A DNA stretch of 47,551 nucleotides, from NCBI GenBank assembly GCA_016861165.1, contig BOKV01000026.1, positions 1 to 47,551 on the forward strand, in the 5' to 3' direction. Shown here in pieces: positions 19,038-27,701 of the stretch (positions are counted from its first letter, which is position 1; each line of letters begins with the position of its first letter). The notes under the pieces are model-generated. The model saw only the letters and a list, made by a program, of their open reading frames with translations, was not told where the DNA came from and made no database searches. The stretch comes from Alphaproteobacteria bacterium. GTDB taxonomy: Bacteria > Pseudomonadota > Alphaproteobacteria > Rhizobiales > Rhizobiaceae. A program made the translations under genes and the position numbers.

Positions 19038-19367
19038 GTCGACGGTGACTGTCGACGCTCGCCCTGTCCTGTCGGGAAAGAGGGGTCGACCGGTCCTGGC
19101 CATGGTACGAGGAGGCCACGATTGCCAGAACCGGCCGACGGACCCCACGGACCCAGGAGATGCGGCGGACCTGAGCACTCCGTAGGGTATGGGTTTTCGG
19201 TTTGGCCTCGCCAAATGCCGCAAGGCCGCTTCCGTTCGCCGACAATGTGGCGCAAATCGGCCTTCAAATCAACAGATTGGTAACCATGAGCGGCCGCCTG
19301 CCCGCTCGCATGGTTAGCGCGTTCGGTTAATGCGCCCCAGCCGACGCCCGCGCCCGGCGCCGTGCCG
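19038..19367. other. Intergenic region between convergent rpmG and pleD
   Basis: No credible gene is seen; open frames here have no family character. It contains a long imperfect inverted repeat at 19281-19316 and the 15-mer CGCCGACAATGTGGC (19237-19251), which recurs with one change upstream of eipB. Confidence 0.6.
19281..19316. repeat. Inverted repeat downstream of pleD
   Basis: TAACCATGAGCGG (19281-19293) faces CCGCTCGCATGGTTA (19302-19316), giving a 13-bp stem with a 2-nt bulge and an 8-nt loop. It lies 52 nt past the pleD stop and may end or protect the pleD transcript; no U-run follows. The TAACCAT/ATGGTTA arms also resemble CtrA half-sites. Confidence 0.6.
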
Positions 19368-20744
19368 TCAGGCTGCTTCCGTGACCACCTGGTTGCGGCC
19401 GCAGCGTTTGGCGTTGTAGAGCGCCACGTCGGCCCGCTTCAGCATCTTCTCCGGCGTGTCGGTGCCGCCCTCCAGCGTCGACACGCCGAGGCTGACGGTC
19501 ACCGGCAGCTGCACCGAACCGCCGTCGACGACGAAGGGATGCAGCGCCACCTGGTGGCGGATGCGCTCGGCGACCAGGCGGGCGAGCGCGATATCGGTGT
19601 CGGGCATGACGATGACGAATTCCTCGCCGCCATAGCGGCAGGCCAGGTCGATGTTGCGGATGTTCTTGCGCGCCCGCAGCGCGAATTCGCGGATGACCTC
19701 GTCGCCGACATCGTGACCGTGCCGGTCGTTGACCGCCTTGAAGTGATCGAGGTCGCAGATGATCAGCGACAGCGGCTTGGAACGGCCGACGGCCTTGTCG
19801 AACATGCTGGCCAGATGGCTGTCGAGATAGCGCCGGTTGTGCAGGCCGGTCAGCGAATCGGTCACCGCCATTTCGATCGTCTGCTGCACCGATTCGCGCA
19901 GCACCTCGTTGTAGCGCTTGCGCTTTACCTGGGTGCGCACGCGCGCCAGCATCTCGTTGGCGTCAATCGGCCGGCGGATGTAGTCATTGACGCCGAGGTC
20001 GAGCGCGCGCAGCACGGCCGGCTCCTGGTCCGTTTCGGACACCACGACGATGGGCAGCGTACGCGTCCGTTCGAGCGAGCGCAGTTGCGAGCACAGCCGC
20101 AGGGCGTCGAAATCGGTCAGCGACAGCGAGATGACGATGGTGTCGAACTGCTCGTCGGCGGCGCGGAACAGAGCCTCCTGGGCATTGGGCACCACGGCGA
20201 CCGAGTGTTCGGAAGACAGGAACTTGACGATGCGTTCGTAGGAGGAGGCGCGGTCATCGACCACGAGTATCTTGCCCTTGCGCGTGACGTTGAACGCCTC
20301 CGACATGTCGAGCATGCGCTCGATGCCGAGTTCGCGCCCGGTCGCGGCGCGCAGGCGCAGTTCGTCGGTCAGCAGCTTCAGCCGCACCAGGCTCTTGACC
20401 CGCGTGATCAGCGCCAGGTCGTTGACCGGCTTGGTCAGGAAATCCTCCGCGCCGGCCTCCAGCCCCCTCATGCGATCCTCGGGGTGGTCAAGCGCGGTGA
20501 CCATGACCACCGGAATGTGCATCGTCTTGGCGTTGCCCTTGAGGCGGCGGCAGACCTCGAAGCCGTCCATCTCCGGCATCATCACGTCGAGCAGCACGAG
20601 GTCGCACAGGCCGTTCTCGCAGATTTCCAGGGCATCGCGGCCGTTGAACGCGGTCAGCACCTGGAAATATTCGGCCATCAGCCGCGCTTCGAGCAGCTTC
20701 ACATTGGCCTGGATGTCGTCGACCACTAGGATGCGGGCTGTCAT
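19368..20744 (-). CDS. pleD: PleD-type response regulator / diguanylate cyclase
   Basis: The 458-residue protein has the PleD architecture. The first receiver domain carries the phospho-acceptor Asp53 (LVLLDVMMPEMDG) and Lys in FLTKPVND. The second receiver (from about residue 153, KILVVDDRASS) has Ser at the acceptor position (IVISLSLTDFD) and so is a degenerate adaptor. The C-terminal GGDEF domain has the active-site GGEEF with an RxxD allosteric inhibition site (RNID) just before it. It makes c-di-GMP from two GTP and, in Caulobacter, drives polar differentiation. It lies 15 bp downstream of divK in the same transcript. Confidence 0.95.
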   Translation of the reverse strand: MTARILVVDDIQANVKLLEARLMAEYFQVLTAFNGRDALEICENGLCDLVLLDVMMPEMDGFEVCRRLKGNAKTMHIPVVMVTALDHPEDRMRGLEAGAEDFLTKPVNDLALITRVKSLVRLKLLTDELRLRAATGRELGIERMLDMSEAFNVTRKGKILVVDDRASSYERIVKFLSSEHSVAVVPNAQEALFRAADEQFDTIVISLSLTDFDALRLCSQLRSLERTRTLPIVVVSETDQEPAVLRALDLGVNDYIRRPIDANEMLARVRTQVKRKRYNEVLRESVQQTIEMAVTDSLTGLHNRRYLDSHLASMFDKAVGRSKPLSLIICDLDHFKAVNDRHGHDVGDEVIREFALRARKNIRNIDLACRYGGEEFVIVMPDTDIALARLVAERIRHQVALHPFVVDGGSVQLPVTVSLGVSTLEGGTDTPEKMLKRADVALYNAKRCGRNQVVTEAA

Positions 20745-20759
20745 CGTGGTCTTCCGCGC

Positions 20760-21131
20760 TCAGGCATCGCCGAGATAGGATTTGACCGTCTCCAGGAACT
20801 TCGAAACGGAGATCGGCTTGGAGATATAGGCCTCGCAGCCTCCCTGGCGGATGCGCTCCTCGTCCCCCTTCATGGCGAAGGCGGTGATGGCGATGACCGG
20901 AATGGTGTGCAGGTCGTCGTCCTCCTTCAGCCATTTGGTCACCTCCAGCCCCGAGACTTCCGGGAGCTGGATGTCCATCAGAATGAGGTCGGGACGGTTG
21001 TCGCGGGCGAGATCGAGCGCCTCAAGGCCGTTGCGGGTCTTGATCGTGCGATAGCCGTTCGCCTCCAGCAGGTCGTTGAACAGCTTCATGTTGAGTTCGT
21101 TGTCCTCAACAATCATCACGCTTTTTGTCAT
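20760..21131 (-). CDS. divK: Single-domain response regulator DivK
   Basis: This 123-residue protein is a lone receiver domain with acidic pocket residues (VMIVEDNE), phospho-acceptor Asp53 ([13 protein letters not shown]), the conserved Thr/Ala strand ([13 protein letters not shown]) and Lys in YISKPIS. No output domain is present. Length, sequence and position immediately upstream of pleD identify it as DivK, which in Alphaproteobacteria relays DivJ/PleC phosphorylation state to DivL-CckA and hence to CtrA. It is divergent from the DUF3572 gene with about 140 bp between starts. Confidence 0.96.
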   Translation of the reverse strand: MTKSVMIVEDNELNMKLFNDLLEANGYRTIKTRNGLEALDLARDNRPDLILMDIQLPEVSGLEVTKWLKEDDDLHTIPVIAITAFAMKGDEERIRQGGCEAYISKPISVSKFLETVKSYLGDA

Positions 21132-21273
21132 GGCACGATCTCCGCCGTCCGCGTGCGCACGGCGTCTGCAATTGGAATTGCCCCGGGCCGATCATTACGC
21201 CAATATCGTTGACGAAACGCAAACGGTGCCGGTCTTATACGACCGGCCGGCGGCCCTGCAAAGGCAGGTCTCC

Positions 21274-21543
21274 ATGACAAGTGACGCGGCCGAGATGCTG
21301 GCGATCCGCGCGCTGCAATATCTTGCCGGTGATGAGCGGCTGATGGCCGGTTTCCTTGCGCTGACCGGCGTCGCCGTCGAGGATATGCGCGAGGCCGCCG
21401 CCTCCCCGGACTTCCTGTCGGGCGTGCTCGATCACCTGTTGGGCGATGAGGCCTCGCTGCTGGCCTTCGCCGCCCAGGCCGGCCACCCGCCCACCGATAT
21501 CGCGATTGCCCGCGACGTGCTGTCGCGCCATGCCGGCTCGTAG
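21274..21543 (+). CDS. DUF3572 family protein
   Basis: An 89-residue, all-helical protein starting [20 protein letters not shown] with the conserved FLALTGV and [20 protein letters not shown] segments of DUF3572. Function is unknown. The ATG at 21274 has AGGCAGGTC just upstream; the open frame extends further 5' but into the divK promoter region. It overlaps dinB by 14 bp, implying translational coupling with the polymerase. Confidence 0.85.
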   Translation: MTSDAAEMLAIRALQYLAGDERLMAGFLALTGVAVEDMREAAASPDFLSGVLDHLLGDEASLLAFAAQAGHPPTDIAIARDVLSRHAGS

Positions 21544-22846
21544 CGCCCGCGGCCGCGAGCCGCCTTTGGCCGCGCTGTGCCAGGACTGCTTCCACGCCGG
21601 GCGTTTGGCGGGTCGGCGCTGCCCGGCCTGCGGCAGCCCGCGGGTGGTCTGCCACGACGAACTGGGCGACCTCGCCATCGCTCATATCGACTGCGATGCC
21701 TTCTATGCGGCGATCGAAAAGCGCGACAACCCCGCACTGATGGACCGCCCGGTGATCGTCGGCGGCGGCCGGCGCGGCGTCGTCTCGACTGCCTGCTATG
21801 TCGCGCGCATCCGCGGCGTGCGTTCGGCCATGCCGATGTTCCAGGCCCTGAAGGCCTGCCCCGACGCGGTGGTCGTCCGCCCTGATATGGAAAAATACGC
21901 CGCCGTCGGCCGCCAGATCCGCCAGATGATGCGCGAGCTGACCCCGCTGGTCGAGCCGCTGTCGATCGACGAGGCCTTCCTCGATCTCTCCGGCACCGCG
22001 CGGCTGCACGGGGCCACGCCCGCCATGGTGCTGGTCCGCCTGGCCGCGCGCATCGAACGCGAACTGCGGCTTACCGTCTCGGTCGGCCTCTCCTACTGCA
22101 AGTTCCTCGCCAAGGTCGCCTCCGACCTGCAGAAGCCCCGCGGTTTTTCGGTGGTCGGCCAGGCCGAGGCCACGCAGTTCCTGCGCCGCCAGCCCGTGTC
22201 GATCATCTGGGGTGTCGGCCGGGCGACGCAGCAATTGCTGGCGCGCGACGGCATCACCACGATCGCCCAAGTGCAGGACGCGAACGAGAGCGAGCTCGCC
22301 CGCCGCTACGGCTCGATCGGTCTGCGGCTTGCCCGCCTGTCGCGCGGGATCGACCCGCGCAAGGTCGAGCCGAACAATGCCATCAAGAGCATTTCCAGCG
22401 AGACCACGTTCGACGAGGACATCGCCGACCAGGCCCGGCTGGTGCCGATCCTGCGGCGGCTGAGCGAGAAGGTCTCCGCCAGGCTGAAGCGCAACCATCT
22501 GGCCGGGCAAACGATCGTCCTGAAGATGAAGACTACTGATTTCCGCACGCGCACCCGCAACCGGGCGCTGGCCGACCCAACCCAGCTCGCCGACCGCATC
22601 TTCCGCGTCGGCGAGGACATGATGGCGAAGGAGCTCGACGGCACGCGCTTTCGCCTGATCGGCATCGGCGTGTCGTCGCTGCGCTCCGACGAGGCGGCCG
22701 ACCCGCAGGACCTGGTCGACTGGCAGGCCACCAAGCGTGCCCTGGCCGAGCGCGCCATGGACCGGGTGCGCGACCGCTATGGCGAGGCGGCGGTCGAGAC
22801 CGGCATCACATTCGGACGCTCCGGCCGGCGCGGCCGCGACGGCTAG
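21530..22846 (+). CDS. dinB: DNA polymerase IV (Y-family) with N-terminal Cys4 motif
   Basis: Error-prone translesion polymerase. The 438-residue protein starts at the ATG at 21530 inside the DUF3572 3' end. Before the catalytic core it has C17-x2-C20-x10-C31-x2-C34 ([18 protein letters not shown]), a likely zinc knuckle seen in some rhizobial DinB proteins. The palm carries [16 protein letters not shown] (Asp54) and [11 protein letters not shown] with the acidic pair; [15 protein letters not shown] and the [10 protein letters not shown] helix-hairpin-helix follow, then the little-finger domain (residues about 295-415). The usual C-terminal beta-clamp-binding motif is not obvious. The stop is 6 bp from that of eipB. 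Confidence 0.93.
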   Translation: MPARSARGREPPLAALCQDCFHAGRLAGRRCPACGSPRVVCHDELGDLAIAHIDCDAFYAAIEKRDNPALMDRPVIVGGGRRGVVSTACYVARIRGVRSAMPMFQALKACPDAVVVRPDMEKYAAVGRQIRQMMRELTPLVEPLSIDEAFLDLSGTARLHGATPAMVLVRLAARIERELRLTVSVGLSYCKFLAKVASDLQKPRGFSVVGQAEATQFLRRQPVSIIWGVGRATQQLLARDGITTIAQVQDANESELARRYGSIGLRLARLSRGIDPRKVEPNNAIKSISSETTFDEDIADQARLVPILRRLSEKVSARLKRNHLAGQTIVLKMKTTDFRTRTRNRALADPTQLADRIFRVGEDMMAKELDGTRFRLIGIGVSSLRSDEAADPQDLVDWQATKRALAERAMDRVRDRYGEAAVETGITFGRSGRRGRDG

Positions 22847-22852
22847 GAACCG

Positions 22853-23695
22853 CTACTGCTTGTCGCAGGGGGTCGGATCGAGCAGTTCGAGCGAGGTCAA
22901 TTGGCCGGTCAGCGCGTATTCGGGGTAGCGCATCGTCATGTCGCGCGAGATGCCGTTGGCATAGAGCAGGAAGGAAGCCTCGTAGACCGGTACGGCCTCG
23001 GCCGACGGGCCAACCTCCTTCTTGAAGTATGAGATCGTCACCGGCCAGCCGCTCTGGTCCTTGAGCGGTCCGATCGCTTCCGCATCCTCCCCCTCGAACG
23101 GCTCGTCGGCAACCTTGGCGTCGCCGATGAAGGCGGAACTCGCCACCACTTCGTCGGCCTGGTCGGAGCCGTCGAAAACATCGCGCCTGAGCAACCTTTC
23201 GCCGCGCTGCGCCGCCTCGATCACGTCGATCAGGTGGGTCGAGATGAAGATCGCCGACGGCAGGTCGACCTGGCGCTGTTGCGGTTCGGTCAGTTCGACC
23301 TTGACGCCCTGGGTGGTGCGGATCGCCGTGCCCTTGATCGTCGATTCGAGCTTGGTATCGAGGAACGACTTCGTCAGGAAGGTGAACTCGCGCTTGTCCG
23401 GGCTTTCGAACGTCGCCGTCTGCTGGTCGGTCTGGTAGGAATCATCCGAGCTGGTGATGTTGGTGACGAAACGGTAGCGCACGCTCATGCCGTCGCAGGC
23501 GTTGCCGGTGACCTCATAGACGATGCGCCCGTTCATCGCCTGGATGCCGGAGCGGTCGCTAGCCTCCTTCAGCTTGAGATCGTAGACGGCCCGATGCGGC
23601 GCCAGGATTTCGAAGCCCGCGGCGATCGAGGAGCCCGCGGCGGCGGTCAGGATGCACAGCGCGGGGCCGGCAACGCGGATGGTTTGGGCAAACAT
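22853..23695 (-). CDS. eipB: EipB-like cell-envelope integrity protein (DUF1849)
   Basis: From the ATG at 23695 the protein has 280 residues with a signal peptide (TIRVAGPALCILTAAAGSSIAA). The mature part begins LAPHRAVYDLKL and has the features of DUF1849: RIVYEVTGNACDGMSVRYRF, FISTHLIDVIEAA, DGSD, and a C-terminal Cys in PTPCDKQ. Brucella EipB is a periplasmic beta-spiral protein with one disulfide between Cys69 and Cys278; here Cys67 and Cys277 occupy the same places. EipB supports envelope integrity in Brucella. It converges with dinB and is divergent from the phosphodiesterase gene. Confidence 0.88.
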   Translation of the reverse strand: MFAQTIRVAGPALCILTAAAGSSIAAGFEILAPHRAVYDLKLKEASDRSGIQAMNGRIVYEVTGNACDGMSVRYRFVTNITSSDDSYQTDQQTATFESPDKREFTFLTKSFLDTKLESTIKGTAIRTTQGVKVELTEPQQRQVDLPSAIFISTHLIDVIEAAQRGERLLRRDVFDGSDQADEVVASSAFIGDAKVADEPFEGEDAEAIGPLKDQSGWPVTISYFKKEVGPSAEAVPVYEASFLLYANGISRDMTMRYPEYALTGQLTSLELLDPTPCDKQ

Positions 23696-23852
23696 GGCAA
23701 TCGGCGCTTTCGTTGTTCGGCGCGCACATTGTCGTGCGGCCGGCGCGAGGCGAGGCTGCATTTACGCCGACGATGTGGCAAAAACGCGGTGCTGGCAAGC
23801 CTCGGCATCGGCTCCGGCCAGGAATCCGGAAGGGAACGGGAAGGGACACGGG

Positions 23853-24593
23853 ATGCGGATGGCAGCTTCGTCGGCCGGTCGCGCGGCATGGATCGTCGAG
23901 CGGCCGATCGCCCATCGCGGTCTGCACGATGCGACCAACGGCGTCTACGAGAATACCCTGTCGGCGGCCCGCGCCGCCGTCGCCGGCGGCTTCCATATCG
24001 AGATGGACCTGCACCTGTCGCGCGACGGCCGCCCGGTGGTCTTCCACGACGACACGCTCGACCGGCTGACGGCGCTCAAGGGCAACGTGCGGGCACGCGC
24101 CATGGCCGAACTCGGCGCCATCGCCATTGCCGGCACCGGCGATCGCATCCCCTCACTCGACCAGCTGCTCGAAACGGTCGACGGCCGCGCCGGACTCGTC
24201 CTCGAACTCAAGGGCGTCGACGGCGCCGACACCGGCTTCGCCGCCGAGGTGGCGCGCTGCCTCGCGGGCTATGGCGGACCGGTGGCGCTGATGTCGTTCG
24301 ACCACTGGCTGGTCGAGGACCTCCATCGCGAGGCGTCCGCCTATCCGCTCGGGCTGACCGCCGAGGGCGATGATTCGCGCTACGCGGTTCACGCCGCCAT
24401 CGCCGAGCGCTGCCAGGTCGATTTCGTCTCCTACGGCATCGCCGACCTGCCCTGCCGCTTCGTCACCGAGTACCGACGGACCGGGCGGCCGGTGATCACC
24501 TGGACCATCCGCTCGCCGGCCGATGCCGCCAGGAGCGCGCAATACGCGGACCAGATCACTTTCGAAGGCTTCGACCCGCGCCGGCCGGGCTGA
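23853..24593 (+). CDS. Glycerophosphodiester phosphodiesterase
   Basis: The 246-residue protein has the GDPD catalytic pattern: HRGLHDATNGVYENTLSAA (first His and Glu), EMDLHLSRDGRPVVFHDDTLDRLT (metal-binding Glu/Asp and second His), LVLELKG and the final VITWTIRSPADA region. It hydrolyses glycerophosphodiesters to glycerol-3-phosphate and an alcohol. No signal peptide is visible from the chosen ATG, so a cytoplasmic UgpQ-like enzyme is likely. I start at 23853 (ATG, with AAGGG upstream) because the longer frame overlaps the divergent eipB start. Confidence 0.9.
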   Translation: MRMAASSAGRAAWIVERPIAHRGLHDATNGVYENTLSAARAAVAGGFHIEMDLHLSRDGRPVVFHDDTLDRLTALKGNVRARAMAELGAIAIAGTGDRIPSLDQLLETVDGRAGLVLELKGVDGADTGFAAEVARCLAGYGGPVALMSFDHWLVEDLHREASAYPLGLTAEGDDSRYAVHAAIAERCQVDFVSYGIADLPCRFVTEYRRTGRPVITWTIRSPADAARSAQYADQITFEGFDPRRPG

Positions 24594-24679
24594 AGCCGCG
24601 CCAACCGCCTTGCCTATTTCGCAATGCACCATAACTCTAGGGCGTGGCCGGCCCCCGGGCCGGCGCCGTGACGGGACCG

Positions 24680-25867
24680 ATGGCGAACGAACTGCAGATC
24701 CGGGTCATCTCAGCGATAGGCGAAGCCGACCAGCAACAGTGGGACGGCCTGGTTCGTGCGTCCTCAACCTGCGAAAACGGTTCCGCTCCACGCGGCAACC
24801 CGTTCATGCTGCATGAATTTTTGCAGGCCGCCGAGGACAGCGGCTCGGCCAGCCCGCGCACCGGCTGGGGCGCGCGCCACCTGCTCCTGGAGGACGCCGG
24901 CGGCCGGCTCGTCGGCGCTCTGCCCTGCTATCTGAAGGGTCACAGCCAGGGCGAATATGTCTTCGATCACGGCTGGGCCGACGCCTTCGAGCGCGCCGGC
25001 GGCCGCTACTATCCCAAGCTGCAGTGCTCGGTGCCGTTCACGCCGGCGACCGGGCCGCGGCTGCTGGCCGCTCCCGGCGCCGACCGCGACCGCTACCGCA
25101 TCGCCCTCCTGCACGGATTGCAGATGCTGGCCGGGCGGCTCGACGTGTCGTCGGCGCATATCACCTTCATGCCGCAGGACGAATGGGAGCTTGCTGGCGA
25201 CGCCGGCTTTCTTCTGCGCACCGACCAGCAGTTCCACTGGCACAACCGGGGCTATGGCGACTTTGAAGCCTTCCTCTCCGACCTCTCGTCGCGCAAGCGC
25301 AAGAACATCCGCAAGGAGCGCGAGACGGCGCTGGCCGGCGGCATCACCATTGATCGGCTCACCGGGAGCGACCTCACCGAGGCGGTCTGGGACCGTTTCT
25401 TCGAGTTCTACATGGACACCGGCTCACGCAAATGGGGCCGGCCCTATCTGACGCGGCGGTTCTACGCGCTGATTGGAGAGACCATGGCCGACCGCATCGT
25501 GCTGGTCATGGCCAGGCGCGCCGGCCGCTACATCGCCGGCGCCATCAACTTTGTCGGCGACGAGACGCTCTATGGCCGGCATTGGGGCTGCGTCGAGGAC
25601 CATCCCTGCCTGCATTTCGAGGTGTGCTACTACCAGGCCATCGAGCACGCCATCGTGAACCGCCTGCAGCGGGTCGAGGCCGGCGCCCAGGGCGCTCACA
25701 AGCTGGCGCGCGGCTATGTCCCGGTGACGACGCGCTCGGCGCACTGGATCGGCCATGCCGGGCTGCGCCGGGCGGTGGAGGACTTCCTGCGCCACGAGCG
25801 CCGCAGCGTCGAACTGGAGGGCGAGGCACTCATGCGCCATGCGCCGTTCCGCCGGAGCGCGCCGTGA
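24680..25867 (+). CDS. FemAB/GNAT-like N-acyltransferase (COG3146 type)
   Basis: The 395-residue protein (ATG at 24680; in-frame GTGs at 24644 and 24668 are alternatives) contains NPFMLHEFLQAAEDSGSAS, YVFDHGWADAFERAGGRYYPKLQCSVPFTPATGPR, and FHWHNRGYGDFEAFLSDLSSRKRKNIRKERE, the conserved blocks of COG3146, a family with a tandem GNAT fold related to FemAB and annotated as possible peptidoglycan-related acyltransferases. The late GAHKLARGY motif is intact. The true substrate is unknown. It ends in GTGA, where the GTG starts the SRPBCC gene, so the two are coupled. Confidence 0.82.
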   Translation: MANELQIRVISAIGEADQQQWDGLVRASSTCENGSAPRGNPFMLHEFLQAAEDSGSASPRTGWGARHLLLEDAGGRLVGALPCYLKGHSQGEYVFDHGWADAFERAGGRYYPKLQCSVPFTPATGPRLLAAPGADRDRYRIALLHGLQMLAGRLDVSSAHITFMPQDEWELAGDAGFLLRTDQQFHWHNRGYGDFEAFLSDLSSRKRKNIRKERETALAGGITIDRLTGSDLTEAVWDRFFEFYMDTGSRKWGRPYLTRRFYALIGETMADRIVLVMARRAGRYIAGAINFVGDETLYGRHWGCVEDHPCLHFEVCYYQAIEHAIVNRLQRVEAGAQGAHKLARGYVPVTTRSAHWIGHAGLRRAVEDFLRHERRSVELEGEALMRHAPFRRSAP

Positions 25868-26310
25868 TCCTCGCGCGGACGACTGAAATCGCGGCACCGC
25901 CAAGGCGCGTCTTCGCCTTCTTCGAGGAGATGGAAAGCAACTACACCCGCTGGCATCCGGACCACATCGCCTTCCGCTGGCTGCAGCCAGGCCGGCTCGC
26001 CGTCGGCAACCGGTTCCATTTCGAGGAACGCATCCATGGCCAGCACATCCGGCGCACCGTCCGCTTGACCCGCGTCGAGTCCGACCGGATGATCGAGTTC
26101 GTGCCCGACAATGCGCTGATCCGCTTCTTCCTGCGCGGCGTCACCTTCCGCATCGAGCCGGCCGATGCGGGCTGCCGGTTCACCCAGGAAATCCGCATCC
26201 GCATCGGCCCGCTCGGCAGGGCGGTGAACCGTAGCGGCCTGGCCGCCGTCGCCCGCCACATGGCCGAGGAAGGGGAGAATCTCAAGGCGATCGCCGAGGG
26301 CGCGGGCTGA
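25864..26310 (+). CDS. SRPBCC (START-like) family protein
   Basis: The 148-residue frame begins at a GTG that overlaps the previous stop by 4 bp. It opens with VILARTTEIAAPPRRVFAFF and continues with an alternating beta pattern (RLAVGNRFHFEERIHGQ, RRTVRLTRVESDRMIEF, VTFRIEPADAGCRFTQEI) and a long C-terminal helix (VARHMAEEGENLKAIAE). This is the SRPBCC/polyketide-cyclase-like lipid- or ligand-binding fold. The ligand is unknown. Its tight coupling with the acyltransferase suggests a shared hydrophobic or acyl substrate; this is inference. Confidence 0.78.
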   Translation: MILARTTEIAAPPRRVFAFFEEMESNYTRWHPDHIAFRWLQPGRLAVGNRFHFEERIHGQHIRRTVRLTRVESDRMIEFVPDNALIRFFLRGVTFRIEPADAGCRFTQEIRIRIGPLGRAVNRSGLAAVARHMAEEGENLKAIAEGAG

Positions 26311-26401
26311 GTCGGCCCACGACCCGCCCACCTCCCCTTGTCCGTTGACGCGGATCGAGCTGCAGTCGGCTGCAATCGAGTGGAAATCGAGTGCCGGCAA
26401 G

Positions 26402-26430
26402 TTGACGCGAGCGCCGCCGGTGGCGAATGA
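26402..26430 (+). promoter_or_regulatory. Possible promoter of the HIT gene
   Basis: TTGACG (26402-26407) lies 17 bp before GAATGA (26425-26430). Just upstream, ATCGAG occurs at 26354, 26375 and 26386 (spacing 21 and 11 bp, near helical periodicity). The -10 is weak. Confidence 0.3.
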
Positions 26431-26464
26431 TCGGCCGCCCTTTTCATTGCCGACCGAGGACGCC

Positions 26465-26899
26465 ATGAGCCAGCCCGCCTACGATCCCGACAACGTCTTC
26501 GCCAAGATCCTGCGCGGCGACCTGCCCTGCCACAAGGTCTATGAGGATGATCACAACCTCGCCTTCATGGACATCATGCCGCGCTGCGACGGCCACTGCC
26601 TGGTGATTCCGAAGACGCCGGCGCGCAACATCCTCGACGTCGACGATGCAACCCTGTCGCGTCTGGCCGTCGCCGTGGCCAGGGTCGCCCGCGCGACCAG
26701 GCGGGCCTTCGCCGCCGACGGGCTCACCGTCCAGCAGTTCAACGAGCAGGCCGGCGGCCAGATCGTCTTCCACCTGCACTTCCACGTGCTGCCGCGCTTC
26801 GAAGGCGTCGCGCTTCGTCCGCACACGGGCGAGATGGAGAAGCCGGAGGTCCTTGCCACCAATGCCGAGAAGATCCGCAGGGCCCTGGCCGGTGCCTGA
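26465..26899 (+). CDS. HIT family nucleotide-binding protein
   Basis: The 144-residue protein begins MSQPAYDPDNVFAKILRGDLP and carries the histidine triad QIVFHLHFHVLPR (about residues 98-110), the catalytic HxHxH of Hint-type nucleotide hydrolases and transferases such as adenosine 5'-monophosphoramidases. The N-terminal KVYEDDHNLAFMDIMPRCDGHCLVIPK is also typical. The physiological substrate is unknown. It has its own possible promoter upstream and converges on the acidic protein gene with 12 bp between stops. Confidence 0.92.
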   Translation: MSQPAYDPDNVFAKILRGDLPCHKVYEDDHNLAFMDIMPRCDGHCLVIPKTPARNILDVDDATLSRLAVAVARVARATRRAFAADGLTVQQFNEQAGGQIVFHLHFHVLPRFEGVALRPHTGEMEKPEVLATNAEKIRRALAGA

Positions 26900-26911
26900 G
26901 CCCGGCCGGGC

Positions 26912-27463
26912 TCAGGACGAATTGCCGTAGCGGAAGCGCGAGACGTTCGGCTCCAGTTCGGCATTGCCGAGATCGGCCTCGAGTTCGGCCATCGCCTGCT
27001 CCAGCGCCGCGCTGGAATCGATCTGCTCCGGCTCGTCGACCAGTTCCTCGGCCGGCGAAGCAACCACCGTCTCCTCGATCTCGGCCTGGGCCAGCCCCTC
27101 GGCGACGTCCGGCACCGACGGCGCCGCCTCCGCCGGCTGCATCGCCGTGGCAGCGGCCAGCGGCGACTGCCACCGGTGCAGGCCCTGCCGTGGCTGGACC
27201 GGTTCTTCCGGCGCGACCGCCAGCGGTTCGGCGGGAGCCTCGGCGTCCTGCGCCTCGGCTGGCGCCGGCGCTAGGTCGACTTCCTCCTCGGGCTCCTCGG
27301 CCACCGCCTCGCCGGCGGCCGGGGCGGCCTCGCCGACGCCGAAGATTTCCTCCAGCTCCTCGATCAGCGTCGTCAGCTTGGTCATCAGCTTGTAGTCCGG
27401 CAGGGCCTCGATCCGCTCCCTGGCCGCGTCGCGCATGGCCCTGAGTTGCTCAATACTGTCCAT
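26912..27463 (-). CDS. Acidic, Ala/Glu/Pro-rich hypothetical protein
   Basis: The ATG at 27463 has a textbook GGAGG 5 nt upstream, which decides the start and supports real expression; an in-frame TTG one codon before is not needed. The 183-residue protein has a short helical N-terminus (SIEQLRAMRDAARERIEALPDYKLMTKLTTLIEELEEIFGV), then a low-complexity acidic middle rich in A, E and P, and a C-terminal helix (SSAALEQAMAELEADLG) ending FRYGNSS. There is no signal peptide or membrane helix. I do not recognise a family. It lies downstream of clpA on the same strand. Confidence 0.7.
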   Translation of the reverse strand: MDSIEQLRAMRDAARERIEALPDYKLMTKLTTLIEELEEIFGVGEAAPAAGEAVAEEPEEEVDLAPAPAEAQDAEAPAEPLAVAPEEPVQPRQGLHRWQSPLAAATAMQPAEAAPSVPDVAEGLAQAEIEETVVASPAEELVDEPEQIDSSAALEQAMAELEADLGNAELEPNVSRFRYGNSS

Positions 27464-27701
27464 CAACGCCTCCTGCTAAGGATCCACGTTCCACGGCCGC
27501 CCGGGGAGCGGACGCGGCGCCTCGATCGCCACCGCATGCGACGGCCGCGTGCCGGAAGTCGGAAACCGCCAGCTTGCGGCACGTCGTTCCCCCTGCCTGC
27601 AAGCACATGGAGCTTAAGACAAAAACGCCCCGATTGCGAAGGATTTCTGCCGGCGCGCCAGCGCCCGGCGCGCCCCGCGGGGGCCGCCCGGCCGACCGCC
27701 G

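Noticed and set aside
19029..19283. 84-codon plus-strand frame in the rpmG-pleD gap
   Set aside because: It begins inside the rpmG terminator, has low-complexity P/G/R composition, no ribosome binding site and no similarity to known families.
27464..27701. Terminator for clpA based on GGCGCGCC repeats near 27654-27680
   Set aside because: GGCGCGCC repeats can pair, but no U-run directly follows on the minus strand and the region is uniformly GC-rich, so the hairpin is not distinctive.
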